Shown in pieces: positions 1-6,324 of a DNA stretch of 6,493 nucleotides; position 1 is the stretch's first letter, and the number at the start of each line of letters is the position of its first letter. A program made the translations under genes and the position numbers. Origin of the DNA: an uncultured Lachnospiraceae bacterium (lineage in GTDB: Bacteria; Bacillota; Clostridia; Lachnospirales; Lachnospiraceae); the NCBI GenBank assembly GCA_947625995.1, contig CANQQN010000106.1, positions 1-6,493 of the forward strand. The letters are read 5' to 3'. The notes under the pieces are model-generated. The model searched no databases. It was not told where the DNA came from and saw only the letters and a list, made by a program, of their open reading frames with translations.

Positions 1-368
1 CGCGGGCGACTATTTCGGAATCGGTGTCTGTAAACTCCCTGCCGGAGCTTGTTACCGCCATCACTTCCCTGATCAAGGGACACAGTTCCCTTTCACTGGG
101 CAACGTGATCGGCGCCAACCTGTTCAATCTGGTACTGGTAAGCGGCGTTTCCTGCACCATCGCGCCTTTCACCATTCCTCAGGATTCTGTCCTTGAGATC
201 GGCGGAAGGACCTTGAACGCATCTCTGGCGCTGGATATTCCTCTGATGCTTTTCGTGATGCTGCTGCTGACAGTTCCCGCATTAATCCGCGGCAAGCTGG
301 CCCGCATTCAAGGCATCCTGCTTCTGGCCATCTACGCATCCTACTGCGTATTCCAATTTGTAAAATAA
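1..368 (+). CDS. Na+/Ca2+ exchanger-family antiporter, C-terminal fragment (5' end outside window)
   Basis: This is the 3' end of a membrane antiporter of the CaCA (sodium/calcium exchanger, YrbG-like) family, which swaps Ca2+ or another cation against Na+ or H+ across the cytoplasmic membrane. The frame is open from base 3 to the TAA at 366-368. The visible part holds the second alpha-repeat: NSLPELVTAITSLIKG followed by GNVIGANLFNLVLVSG, which matches the family's GTSLPEL...GNxxGSNxFN pattern and includes the ion-binding acidic residue of PEL. Two or three further hydrophobic segments follow, around LALDIPLMLFVMLLLTVPAL and GILLLAIYASYCVF, as expected for the C-terminal transmembrane helices. 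The residues just before SLPEL (ATISESVSV) do not fit the usual hydrophobic, Gly-containing helix, so the extreme 5' end may be divergent or imperfect. A GTG at 24 is only an internal codon, not a start. Ion specificity cannot be told from this fragment. Confidence 0.85.
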   Translation, partial: RATISESVSVNSLPELVTAITSLIKGHSSLSLGNVIGANLFNLVLVSGVSCTIAPFTIPQDSVLEIGGRTLNASLALDIPLMLFVMLLLTVPALIRGKLARIQGILLLAIYASYCVFQFVK

Positions 369-387
369 GCAACGAATACACTATCAT
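358..387 (+). promoter_or_regulatory. Possible sigma-A promoter for the IT-family permease
   Basis: TTGTAA at 358-363 and TATCAT at 382-387 are separated by 18 bases. They match the consensus -35 and -10 boxes at 4/6 and 5/6 positions. The -35 box lies inside the last codons of the exchanger gene. The permease start follows about 38 bases after the -10 box. Read-through from the exchanger gene is equally possible, since the gap is only 56 bases. Confidence 0.3.
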
Positions 388-411
388 ATAAAAGGCAATG
401 GCTGCCTGCAC

Positions 412-417
412 AGGAGA
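412..417 (+). promoter_or_regulatory. Ribosome binding site that sets the permease start
   Basis: AGGAGA lies 7 bases before the ATG at 425. It argues for that start rather than the in-frame ATG at 398, which has only AAAGG almost touching it. A short inverted repeat, AGGCA (393-397) and TGCCT (403-407) with a 5-base loop, sits directly upstream and contains the rejected ATG. Confidence 0.75.
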
Positions 418-424
418 ATCCTCT

Positions 425-1534
425 ATGTTTTCAATCCGCTCTTTTTTCAAACGTGAACCTGTATTTGCCATCTCCGCGCTGGCAGCCATCATCAGTTGTT
501 TCTTTGTGCCGCCCGACGCCGGATACCTTTCTTATATTGACTTTCGCACCCTTGCACTGCTTTACGCGCTTATGACCGTGGTGGCAGGTCTGCAAAAAGC
601 CGGTATATTTGCGGCTTTTGCGCAGGCGCTTGGGGCGCGAGCCAAAAACACCCGCTCCATCGGCGTTATTCTGGTCTGTCTCTGCTTCTTTTGCTCCATG
701 CTCATCACCAACGACGTAGCGCTGCTGACCTTTGTGCCTTTTGCCGTGATCGTGCTGAGCCTTGCGGGACGCAGAGACGCTCTGATCCGAATCGTTGTCC
801 TGCAGACTGTCGCCGCAAATCTGGGTAGCATGCTGACGCCCATCGGCAATCCGCAAAATCTTTATCTTTATTCCTATTACAATTTTACATTTGCAGGTTT
901 TCTTGCCGTGACCTTTCCGGTATGGGCTTTATCCCTGTTTCTGCTTCTTGGCGGCTGTTTTTCACTTCCGGCCTCTTCAATCAGGGAATTGCCGAAAGAA
1001 CATCCTGCCATGAACTATCGACTGCTCTGTATTTATCTGATCCTGTTTGCCGTCTGCCTTCTGACAGTCCTTCGGCTGCTGCCATGGCCTGTTATGCTCC
1101 TTGCGGTACTCATCATCCTGCTGATCTTTGACCGAAAAAGCCTTCTGCAGGCGGATTTTATTCTTTTACTTACTTTTGTGGCGTTTTTTATCTTTGCGGG
1201 AAACCTTGCGCGTATCAAGGTTGTGGATCAGCTTCTGAAGGGGCTTTTATCCGGCAGGGAATACGTGACCTCCCTGCTGGCCAGCCAGATCATCAGCAAC
1301 GTGCCCGCGGCCCTGCTGCTTTCCGGTTTCACAGAAAACGCCAAAGCGCTGCTGCTGGGTGTAAATATTGGGGGACTGGGAACACCCATCGCCAGTCTGG
1401 CAAGCCTTATCAGCCTGAAGCTGTACTCCCAGACAGAAAACTCCCGTCCGGGAAGATTTCTGTTGGAATTTACGGTCGTAAACCTGCTTTTGCTGACAGT
1501 CCTGTCGATTTTTCAAGCAATTATATTATCATAA
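425..1534 (+). CDS. IT-superfamily permease (ArsB/NhaD/SLC13-like anion or ion transporter)
   Basis: This is a 369-residue polytopic inner-membrane transporter with about ten hydrophobic segments. Two half-repeats typical of the ion-transporter superfamily are visible. The first has TNDVALLTFVP (about residues 95-105) and GSMLTPIGNPQNLYL (about 134-148). The second has SQIISNVPAALLLS (about 287-300) and GGLGTPIASLASL (about 316-328). The paired (S/T)N(D/V) and TPI(G/A) hairpins are where members of this family bind substrate and Na+ or H+. Candidate substrates known in the superfamily are arsenite, dicarboxylates or citrate, and Na+/H+ exchange; the sequence does not decide between them. There is no ArsR, ArsC or ArsA gene beside it, so arsenite is not favoured. 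At 369 residues it is somewhat shorter than most ArsB or SLC13 proteins, but both repeats are complete and it looks functional. The start at 425 is chosen for its AGGAGA site. It follows the exchanger gene by 56 bases on the same strand, so the two may be co-transcribed. Confidence 0.85.
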   Translation: MFSIRSFFKREPVFAISALAAIISCFFVPPDAGYLSYIDFRTLALLYALMTVVAGLQKAGIFAAFAQALGARAKNTRSIGVILVCLCFFCSMLITNDVALLTFVPFAVIVLSLAGRRDALIRIVVLQTVAANLGSMLTPIGNPQNLYLYSYYNFTFAGFLAVTFPVWALSLFLLLGGCFSLPASSIRELPKEHPAMNYRLLCIYLILFAVCLLTVLRLLPWPVMLLAVLIILLIFDRKSLLQADFILLLTFVAFFIFAGNLARIKVVDQLLKGLLSGREYVTSLLASQIISNVPAALLLSGFTENAKALLLGVNIGGLGTPIASLASLISLKLYSQTENSRPGRFLLEFTVVNLLLLTVLSIFQAIILS

Positions 1535-1634
1535 TAATACGTTGTTCACCCAACGGCAAATTGCGGCATCAGACCCCAAAAAGCCCCCGCAACGGCCAAA
1601 AGGGATCAGGCGTCCGCAGCCATTATGCCATGGA
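1535..1634. other. Convergent intergenic gap with a weak inverted repeat
   Basis: The plus-strand permease and the minus-strand MutS-like operon end facing each other across 100 bases. The gap contains the inverted repeat TTGCGG (1561-1566) and CCGCAA (1587-1592) with a 20-base loop, a smaller CGTTG/CAACG pair (1540-1544 and 1551-1555), and a near-duplicate CAACGGCAAA/CAACGGCCAAA (1551-1560 and 1590-1600). No stem is followed by a clear T-run on either strand, so no convincing intrinsic terminator is visible and the two transcripts may run into each other. Confidence 0.4.
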
Positions 1635-3251
1635 TCATGAACCGGGGATCATCCGGTCATACAGATCCAGCCCGAAGCTGGTAAGCTCCGGTTCGCCCGG
1701 GATCATCTTGAAGGTGCGGACGCCGTTTTCTTTTCTCTCCGCGCTTAAAAACGCAACCTCCGGCCGCTTTTGCGCATATACCTTCTTTGCAAAGGAAAGC
1801 AGATGGGTCACCGTCAGCACCTTGACTCCCGCCTCCACCAGCGCGCGTACCACATCGTAAGCGATAACAGATCCTTCCTCCTCGGTAGTCGTGGCGAAGG
1901 ATTCGTTTAAAAGCACCATGGAGCTTTCCCCCAGATGACGGACAATCTGATCTATGCGCTTCAGTTCCTCATCCAGCCGCCCGCTGTTCATGGCACTGTC
2001 CTCTCTCCTTGTAAAATGGGTAAAAAAATCCGGAAAAATACCGCTCTCAAACCGCGCGGCACAGACAAACATACCGCACTGCAGCATCACCTGCGCAATC
2101 CCGATGCTCCGCAGGAAGGTTGACTTGCCGCCCTGATTGGCGCCGGTGACGATCAGAAGCCTTTTATGGTCTATGCCGGACGTATTTCCTACCGGAACCG
2201 AGCTTCTGAAGATCGCCATGCTATATTCCATCAGATCCGTAAAACGCAGGCAGTCGCCGTCACAAACCTTCGGGAAACACATCTCCAGCTTCGTGTTCTG
2301 GCTGCGCACATAGAGATTAAAACAGGCCCGGTAAAAAGCGGCCTGCATATACAGTTCTTCAAAGAAATCGCCACAGTCGTTCATAAAAGGCCGGTAAACA
2401 TTCATAATGAATTTTACCACCTGCCCTTCAAGCTGCGACAAATCCTCCAACAAGATGGGATCCTTCAGGATCACGGTAGGCTCCGCCGCGAATGTGGTTG
2501 CAAACCGCTCCATCACCGTTTTCTTTTCTTTTACCCTCTTATATTTTTTGCTGACCGACTCCACAACATCCAGTCTCAGATCGTCCAGCTTCACGCCGGA
2601 TCCCACCCGGCAGTCCAAAACGATCTTTGCCTGCCGCACCTTTCCGTCTCCGCCGCCAAGGGTATACTCCTCTTCTCCCGCCGAAAAAAAAGTGATATCC
2701 TCCAGCACCGTCCGCAGCTTCTCCTCCCATTGGTCGGAAAAGCTCTCCACAACCTCCTGACAGAACTGCTTCAGGCCCCTTGACTGGAATCGGTCCTGAT
2801 AGCTTTGGCACAGCTTTTTTAAATCCGACAAAGAATCCACGAACAGGCGCAGCACTTTCACCTCCGCCACCAGATGGATGCTTTTTTCCCTCACGCCGGG
2901 CTTGTTCATCTCTTTTTTTCCAAGCTTTTCCCACCGCGTCATCACATCGCGGGCGCCTGCATACAGTTCCTTGATAAACTGCCCATGGGCAAAACAATCC
3001 TGCATGATATCCTGCCGGTAATAGATCTCCTCCGGGGTTCGCAGAGGCACGGTCATCACTCGTCTCAGGGCATTTCCCAAATGCTCGTCCGCGTCTGTGA
3101 TAGTCTGTATATTGCCTTCCTCTCGCTCCTGATCTCTGGACGCGGCACGGAACAAATTTTCCAATCCAAGATCGTTTACAATGCTTTTACTGTCAAAATA
3201 TTCGTTTACGCCCTTCCACTCCCGGGAAGTATATAACAAATGTACATTCAT
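1635..3251 (-). CDS. MutS-family ATPase lacking the mismatch-recognition domain (second gene of pair)
   Basis: This 538-residue protein is related to the core and ATPase domains of DNA mismatch repair MutS. The N-terminal two-thirds (about 1-360) is a mostly helical core/clamp-like region with EEIYYRQDIMQD (about 74-85) and QSRGLK (about 156-161), both also found in its partner. The C-terminal ATPase has a P-loop GANQGGKST (about 370-378), Walker B MVLLNE (about 445-450), and an H-loop VTHLL near 481-485. It ends in an ELTSFGLDLYDRM segment. MutS domain I with its mismatch-binding Phe-x-Glu is absent, as is any Smr or endonuclease tail. Walker B carries Asn-Glu where MutS has Asp-Glu, and the signature region reads SGRLDEEL with no STF serine. 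The ATG at 3251 is chosen because GAGGA lies 5 bases upstream; a GTG at 3263 would extend the protein by four residues but has no good ribosome site. Calling it a mismatch-repair protein would overstate the evidence; its DNA substrate is unknown. Confidence 0.88.
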   Translation of the reverse strand: MNVHLLYTSREWKGVNEYFDSKSIVNDLGLENLFRAASRDQEREEGNIQTITDADEHLGNALRRVMTVPLRTPEEIYYRQDIMQDCFAHGQFIKELYAGARDVMTRWEKLGKKEMNKPGVREKSIHLVAEVKVLRLFVDSLSDLKKLCQSYQDRFQSRGLKQFCQEVVESFSDQWEEKLRTVLEDITFFSAGEEEYTLGGGDGKVRQAKIVLDCRVGSGVKLDDLRLDVVESVSKKYKRVKEKKTVMERFATTFAAEPTVILKDPILLEDLSQLEGQVVKFIMNVYRPFMNDCGDFFEELYMQAAFYRACFNLYVRSQNTKLEMCFPKVCDGDCLRFTDLMEYSMAIFRSSVPVGNTSGIDHKRLLIVTGANQGGKSTFLRSIGIAQVMLQCGMFVCAARFESGIFPDFFTHFTRREDSAMNSGRLDEELKRIDQIVRHLGESSMVLLNESFATTTEEEGSVIAYDVVRALVEAGVKVLTVTHLLSFAKKVYAQKRPEVAFLSAERKENGVRTFKMIPGEPELTSFGLDLYDRMIPGS

Positions 3252-3256
3252 GGACT

Positions 3257-3262
3257 TCCTCA
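3257..3262 (-). promoter_or_regulatory. Ribosome binding site overlapping the upstream stop codon
   Basis: On the minus strand the TGA stop of the first MutS-like gene (3262-3260) overlaps the GAGGA sequence (3261-3257), which lies 5 bases before the ATG at 3251. A ribosome ending the first gene sits on the start site of the second. This arrangement usually gives translational coupling and balanced amounts of two partner proteins. Confidence 0.7.
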
Positions 3263-4801
3263 CTTCCGGCTGTCCGCCGTATTCTCCGAAAACGCCTTTA
3301 ATCTTTCACTGAGCTTTTCATAGGTCAGATCATATTTTTTCACGATATCCTCCGCATAGCCTACATCTTCCGCTTTGTTGCGCAGGATCTTAAAGGTACG
3401 TCTGTGGTCTTCGCTGCCGTCCAGCATAGCCGTCATGGAGGTTACTTTTTCTATGGAATCCCCCAGTTCCTTCAAATGGGTCACATAAATGCCTCTGCAC
3501 CCTGCCCCGATAAAATGATCCAGAACCCTTGCACCCATAACACAGCCGTCATAATGGGCCGCTGTGGTAAACAACTCGTTGATGATCACAAACGCGCTGT
3601 TTGTCTCTTTTTTCATCATGGGCGCCAGCCGGGACAGTTCCTCCATCAGCTTGCCCTGCCCTGTCTCCATACTTTCCTCCACAGAAAAATGGGTGAGCAG
3701 ATCCGTAAAATAATGGACATTGGCCCGCTTCGCGGGCACGTCAAATCCCATCTTGGTAAAATATACAAGCTGGCCTAGGCTGCGGGCAAAGGTAGTCTTT
3801 CCGCCCTGATTGGGACCGTTGACCACAAAAAACCGCTCGTTTTCATGATAGACAAAATCATTGGGCACCACCGGCTTATTCTGGGTAAAATTCGCGCAGG
3901 CAAGCGCCAGATCATACAGATCCTCCGCCTCCATCTCCCGACTTTCGTCTGTCTCCGGTTCTGTCAGGAGGATCCCCCAATCCTCCATTCGATTCCGGAA
4001 ACGGTAAAACGCCAGATAATACTGCAGTTCCTTTTCCAACCGGAAAATACGCGCTTCTCCAAAATCCGGATAGTTCTTTATAAATTTTTCAATCTCATCC
4101 AATACCTTCGGATATTTCTTCCGAAATGCAGAAAAAACCGTTTCCTCCAGCGGAGACATTTTCAGAGTGGACGCGAAGGGGCTGGGATGCGCCATTTCTT
4201 CGCTTCCAAGAAATCTGTCATACTCGCCGGGCAGCGTCCCTTGTGTCACCGTAACCTTGTTGTTTTCGATCTGAATGATCAGGTGAAACTTTTCGATCTC
4301 GCTTTGAAGATGAAATGCTTCGTCTTTCAGTTTCCCATAATCCGGCTGCTTGATATATTGATTCAGATAGTCTCTAAGGAGCTTCAGCCCACGGGACTGC
4401 AGATCCAGCCCTGCAAGCCCCCGGCGAAGATCTTCCACGGCTTTGCAGTATTCATAAGCCGCCGACGCATGCCACGCGCTTTTCTGCAGGCTGCTCTCCA
4501 CCTGCGGACGGTTTGCCAGCGCCTTTGCCATCCGCCGCATACGCTGGCCGAAAGCATCCAGACAGTCAAAAACCTCCGGCTTCTTTATATCCCTGTATAT
4601 CTCTCTGCGGTAAATTTCCTCTTCCTTAGATTCAGGAAACCGGTAATATAGCTGTGAGATATCATATCCCGGCGCCTGATCCTGTATCATCTTAAAGATC
4701 TGGTCAATATTCAGATCCAGAAAAAAATCCGGCATATGCCGTCTGGCAGCGGCAAGCTCCTCATCCTGCCCTTCCGGCTCCAAAATGCTTATAAATTCCA
4801 C
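3260..4801 (-). CDS. MutS-family ATPase lacking the mismatch-recognition domain (first gene of pair)
   Basis: This 513-residue MutS-like ATPase is the first gene of the pair. The N-terminal part has EEIYRREIYRD (about 61-71) and LQSRGLK (about 134-140), matching the same positions in the second protein, and then a long charged, helical clamp-like region. The ATPase has a P-loop GPNQGGKTT (329-337), a signature-like TGQGKLMEEL (380-389), Walker B FVIINE followed by LFTTAAHYDG (404-419), and an H-loop YVTHLKELG (439-447). The AAHYDG tail resembles the TSTYDG of classical MutS, which makes the family assignment firm. As in the partner, Walker B is Asn-Glu rather than Asp-Glu, the P-loop has Gln where MutS has Met, and there is no mismatch-recognition domain and no Smr domain. 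The GTG start is supported by AAGGGGG 8 bases upstream (4816-4810). A heterodimer with the second protein is inferred from the paralogy and the coupled layout, not shown. Confidence 0.88.
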   Translation of the reverse strand: MEFISILEPEGQDEELAAARRHMPDFFLDLNIDQIFKMIQDQAPGYDISQLYYRFPESKEEEIYRREIYRDIKKPEVFDCLDAFGQRMRRMAKALANRPQVESSLQKSAWHASAAYEYCKAVEDLRRGLAGLDLQSRGLKLLRDYLNQYIKQPDYGKLKDEAFHLQSEIEKFHLIIQIENNKVTVTQGTLPGEYDRFLGSEEMAHPSPFASTLKMSPLEETVFSAFRKKYPKVLDEIEKFIKNYPDFGEARIFRLEKELQYYLAFYRFRNRMEDWGILLTEPETDESREMEAEDLYDLALACANFTQNKPVVPNDFVYHENERFFVVNGPNQGGKTTFARSLGQLVYFTKMGFDVPAKRANVHYFTDLLTHFSVEESMETGQGKLMEELSRLAPMMKKETNSAFVIINELFTTAAHYDGCVMGARVLDHFIGAGCRGIYVTHLKELGDSIEKVTSMTAMLDGSEDHRRTFKILRNKAEDVGYAEDIVKKYDLTYEKLSERLKAFSENTADSRK

Positions 4802-4809
4802 AGCCTATA

Positions 4810-4816
4810 CCCCCTT
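4810..4816 (-). promoter_or_regulatory. Ribosome binding site supporting a GTG start
   Basis: AAGGGGG on the minus strand lies 8 bases before the GTG at 4801. The next in-frame ATG would remove 22 residues and has no comparable site, so GTG is taken as the true start. Confidence 0.65.
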
Positions 4817-4872
4817 CCGGTGTATTTCTCCCACAGGAAATGAAAACCCCGTCTCTCTGTCTTATTGTTTAT

Positions 4873-4902
4873 ATTATAATTCCCTGCAAGAAAATCCGTC
4901 AA
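4873..4902 (-). promoter_or_regulatory. Sigma-A promoter of the MutS-like operon
   Basis: On the minus strand TTGACG (4902-4897) and TATAAT (4878-4873) are separated by 18 bases. The match to consensus is 5/6 for the -35 box and 6/6 for the -10 box. Transcription would begin near 4866, giving a leader of about 65 bases before the GTG at 4801. No strong hairpin or operator-like palindrome is seen in that leader. Confidence 0.7.
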
Positions 4903-4987
4903 TGATTTTCTATTGTATCCGTCATTGGCAGGAATCCTTTTTCCCCCTGCGCCAACCCTTCCAAAGACATATAATGTAACAAAAGCC

Positions 4988-5016
4988 TTGCCATCCGCTA
5001 TCTTCCCCTGTAAAAT
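4988..5016 (+). promoter_or_regulatory. Sigma-A promoter of the FUSC/HAD fusion gene
   Basis: TTGCCA (4988-4993) and TAAAAT (5011-5016) are separated by exactly 17 bases. The predicted start of transcription is near 5023, leaving a leader of only about 20 bases that is nearly filled by the ribosome binding site. The match to consensus is 4/6 for the -35 box and 5/6 for the -10 box. Confidence 0.6.
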
Positions 5017-5032
5017 AGATTGAAAAAGGGAC

Positions 5033-5038
5033 AGGAGG
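5033..5038 (+). promoter_or_regulatory. Perfect ribosome binding site of the fusion gene
   Basis: AGGAGG lies 5 bases before the ATG at 5044. It rules out the in-frame TTG at 5020 as the start, because that codon would place the site inside the coding region. Confidence 0.8.
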
Positions 5039-5043
5039 CAGCC

Positions 5044-6324
5044 ATGAACAATTCCAGTCTTTTCCACAACCTGAAGATCGGCAGGCGCATGATCAAAACA
5101 ACCATCACGGTATTTTTATGCTTTTTGATCTTCTATCTGCGAGGCGAGAGCGGCACGCCCTTTTATTCCACCACGGTGGCCATTTTGTGCATGCAGCCCA
5201 ACACCTCCAGAAGCACCGCAGCAGCCGGTAACAACCTGTTTGGCACCTTTGTCGGCGCGGTTTTTGGCTCCTTTATCATATTTTTTGACTACTACGACCT
5301 GCTTCCTACGGGCATCTGGTACTACGTGATCGTTTCCCTGTTTATCATTCCCATCATCAAAACATGCGTGACAATCAAGAGAGCGGACATCGCCTATCTC
5401 TCCTGCGTGGTATTTATCAGTATCGTCGCCACACACATTACCGGAGACAACCCTGTGCTTTTTGTACTGAACCGTACGCTGGACACCCTTACCGGCATCG
5501 TGCTGGCCCTTGCCATCAACAGCATTCATCTTCCCCGGAAGACCCGCCGGGATATTCTGTTCGTACCGGATCTGGAGGGCTCACTGCTGACCGGAGACGG
5601 CAATCTTTCCAGCTACAGCCTTGTGGAACTGAACGCTATGCTGGACGACGGCGCTAACATCACCATCTCTACGGAGCGCACCCCGGCCGCCATGCTGGAC
5701 GCGTTGAAGGATCTGCATCTGGAATTGCCTGTGATCGCCATGAACGGCGCCGCCCTTTATGATCTGAAGGATAACCGCTTTGTAACGGAGATCACCATTC
5801 CCTATGATCTTACCATGAAGATCGTGGATCTCTTGGACAGCCTTTCCATGGGCGTCTTTATCACTACCATCATTCAGGATGTGATGCTGATCTATATTAT
5901 TGACATTAAAAGCATGGAAATGCAGAAGCTTTACCGGCAGATGCGCATCTCTCCCTATCGGAACTTTATCTACGCGCCCCTTCCGGAAGGGCAGGCCGCC
6001 ACCTACATCTATAGTCTGGAAAAACCGGAGATAATAGAAAAAGCCGCTTCCCTTATACAGGAGCAGCCTTTTGCTTCCCGGCTCCGCGTCATAACGGGGG
6101 AAGAACCGGATCACCCCGACAGCCGGTATCTGAAAATATATAATTGTGAAGCAACCAGAGACAACATGATCCGGCGGCTGGCAGACAAGATTTATTTTGA
6201 CAATACCATTTCTCTGGGCAATGTCCGGGACAAGTATGATATTTACATCAGCGATATAGAAGGTAATGAAACCGTGCGGACCATCAGCCGGCTGTACAAG
6301 CCTTACGCTTGGGAGCGGGACTGA
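5044..6324 (+). CDS. FUSC/aromatic acid exporter-like membrane protein fused to a degenerate Cof-type HAD domain
   Basis: This is a 426-residue two-domain protein. Residues about 10-165 form five or six membrane segments of the aromatic acid exporter (ArAE/FUSC, DUF939-like) type, including GRRMIKTTITVFLCF, the loop AILCMQPNTSRSTAAAGNN, and GTFVGAVFGSF. Members of that family are linked to efflux of aromatic or other organic acids. After a basic linker (PRKTRR) comes a HAD fold of the Cof/sucrose-phosphatase-like class, about 172-426. Its motif I is PDLEGSLL (175-182) instead of DxDGTL, and motif II keeps the Thr in ISTERTP (208-214). The Cof-type NGAALYD is present (234-240). The motif III Lys appears replaced by Arg in ATRDN (370-374), and motif IV reads GNVRDKYD (392-399) instead of GDxxND. 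Phosphatase activity is therefore doubtful, and a ligand-sensing or structural role is more likely. By the positive-inside rule the HAD half should face the cytoplasm. The gene is divergent from the MutS-like pair and has its own promoter. Confidence 0.85.
   Translation: MNNSSLFHNLKIGRRMIKTTITVFLCFLIFYLRGESGTPFYSTTVAILCMQPNTSRSTAAAGNNLFGTFVGAVFGSFIIFFDYYDLLPTGIWYYVIVSLFIIPIIKTCVTIKRADIAYLSCVVFISIVATHITGDNPVLFVLNRTLDTLTGIVLALAINSIHLPRKTRRDILFVPDLEGSLLTGDGNLSSYSLVELNAMLDDGANITISTERTPAAMLDALKDLHLELPVIAMNGAALYDLKDNRFVTEITIPYDLTMKIVDLLDSLSMGVFITTIIQDVMLIYIIDIKSMEMQKLYRQMRISPYRNFIYAPLPEGQAATYIYSLEKPEIIEKAASLIQEQPFASRLRVITGEEPDHPDSRYLKIYNCEATRDNMIRRLADKIYFDNTISLGNVRDKYDIYISDIEGNETVRTISRLYKPYAWERD

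Noticed and set aside
398..424. In-frame upstream ATG that would add nine residues to the permease
   Set aside because: The added residues are unrelated to a membrane-protein start, there is no spaced ribosome site, and they would cover the good AGGAGA site serving the ATG at 425.
1524..1536. AT-only palindrome TATTAT-C-ATAATA at the end of the permease gene
   Set aside because: The loop would be one base and the stem has no GC pairs, so it cannot act as an intrinsic terminator; it is probably chance in AT-rich sequence.
1561..1860. Plus-strand open frame starting in the convergent gap
   Set aside because: It mostly overlaps the C-terminus of the MutS-like gene in antisense, has low-complexity basic composition and no ribosome binding site.
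2166..2783. Plus-strand open frame of 205 residues opposite the second MutS-like gene
   Set aside because: It is an antisense shadow with no recognisable domain; the minus-strand frame has clear Walker motifs.
3845..4651. Long plus-strand open frame of 268 residues opposite the first MutS-like gene
   Set aside because: It lies wholly antisense to a well-supported gene, its translation resembles no family and is rich in the residues expected from reversed codons, and it lacks a ribosome site.
1635..4801. Naming the pair mutS or mutS2
   Set aside because: Neither protein has the mismatch-recognition domain of MutS or the Smr domain of MutS2, and their ATPase motifs differ from both, so a gene symbol would mislead.
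4970..4975. Perfect TATAAT on the plus strand upstream of the fusion gene
   Set aside because: At the right distance the -35 position reads CTGCGC or similar, a poor match; the TTGCCA/TAAAAT pair nearer the gene is better spaced.
5581..6114. Minus-strand open frame of 177 residues opposite the HAD domain
   Set aside because: It is antisense to the fusion gene, which shows conserved family motifs on the plus strand.
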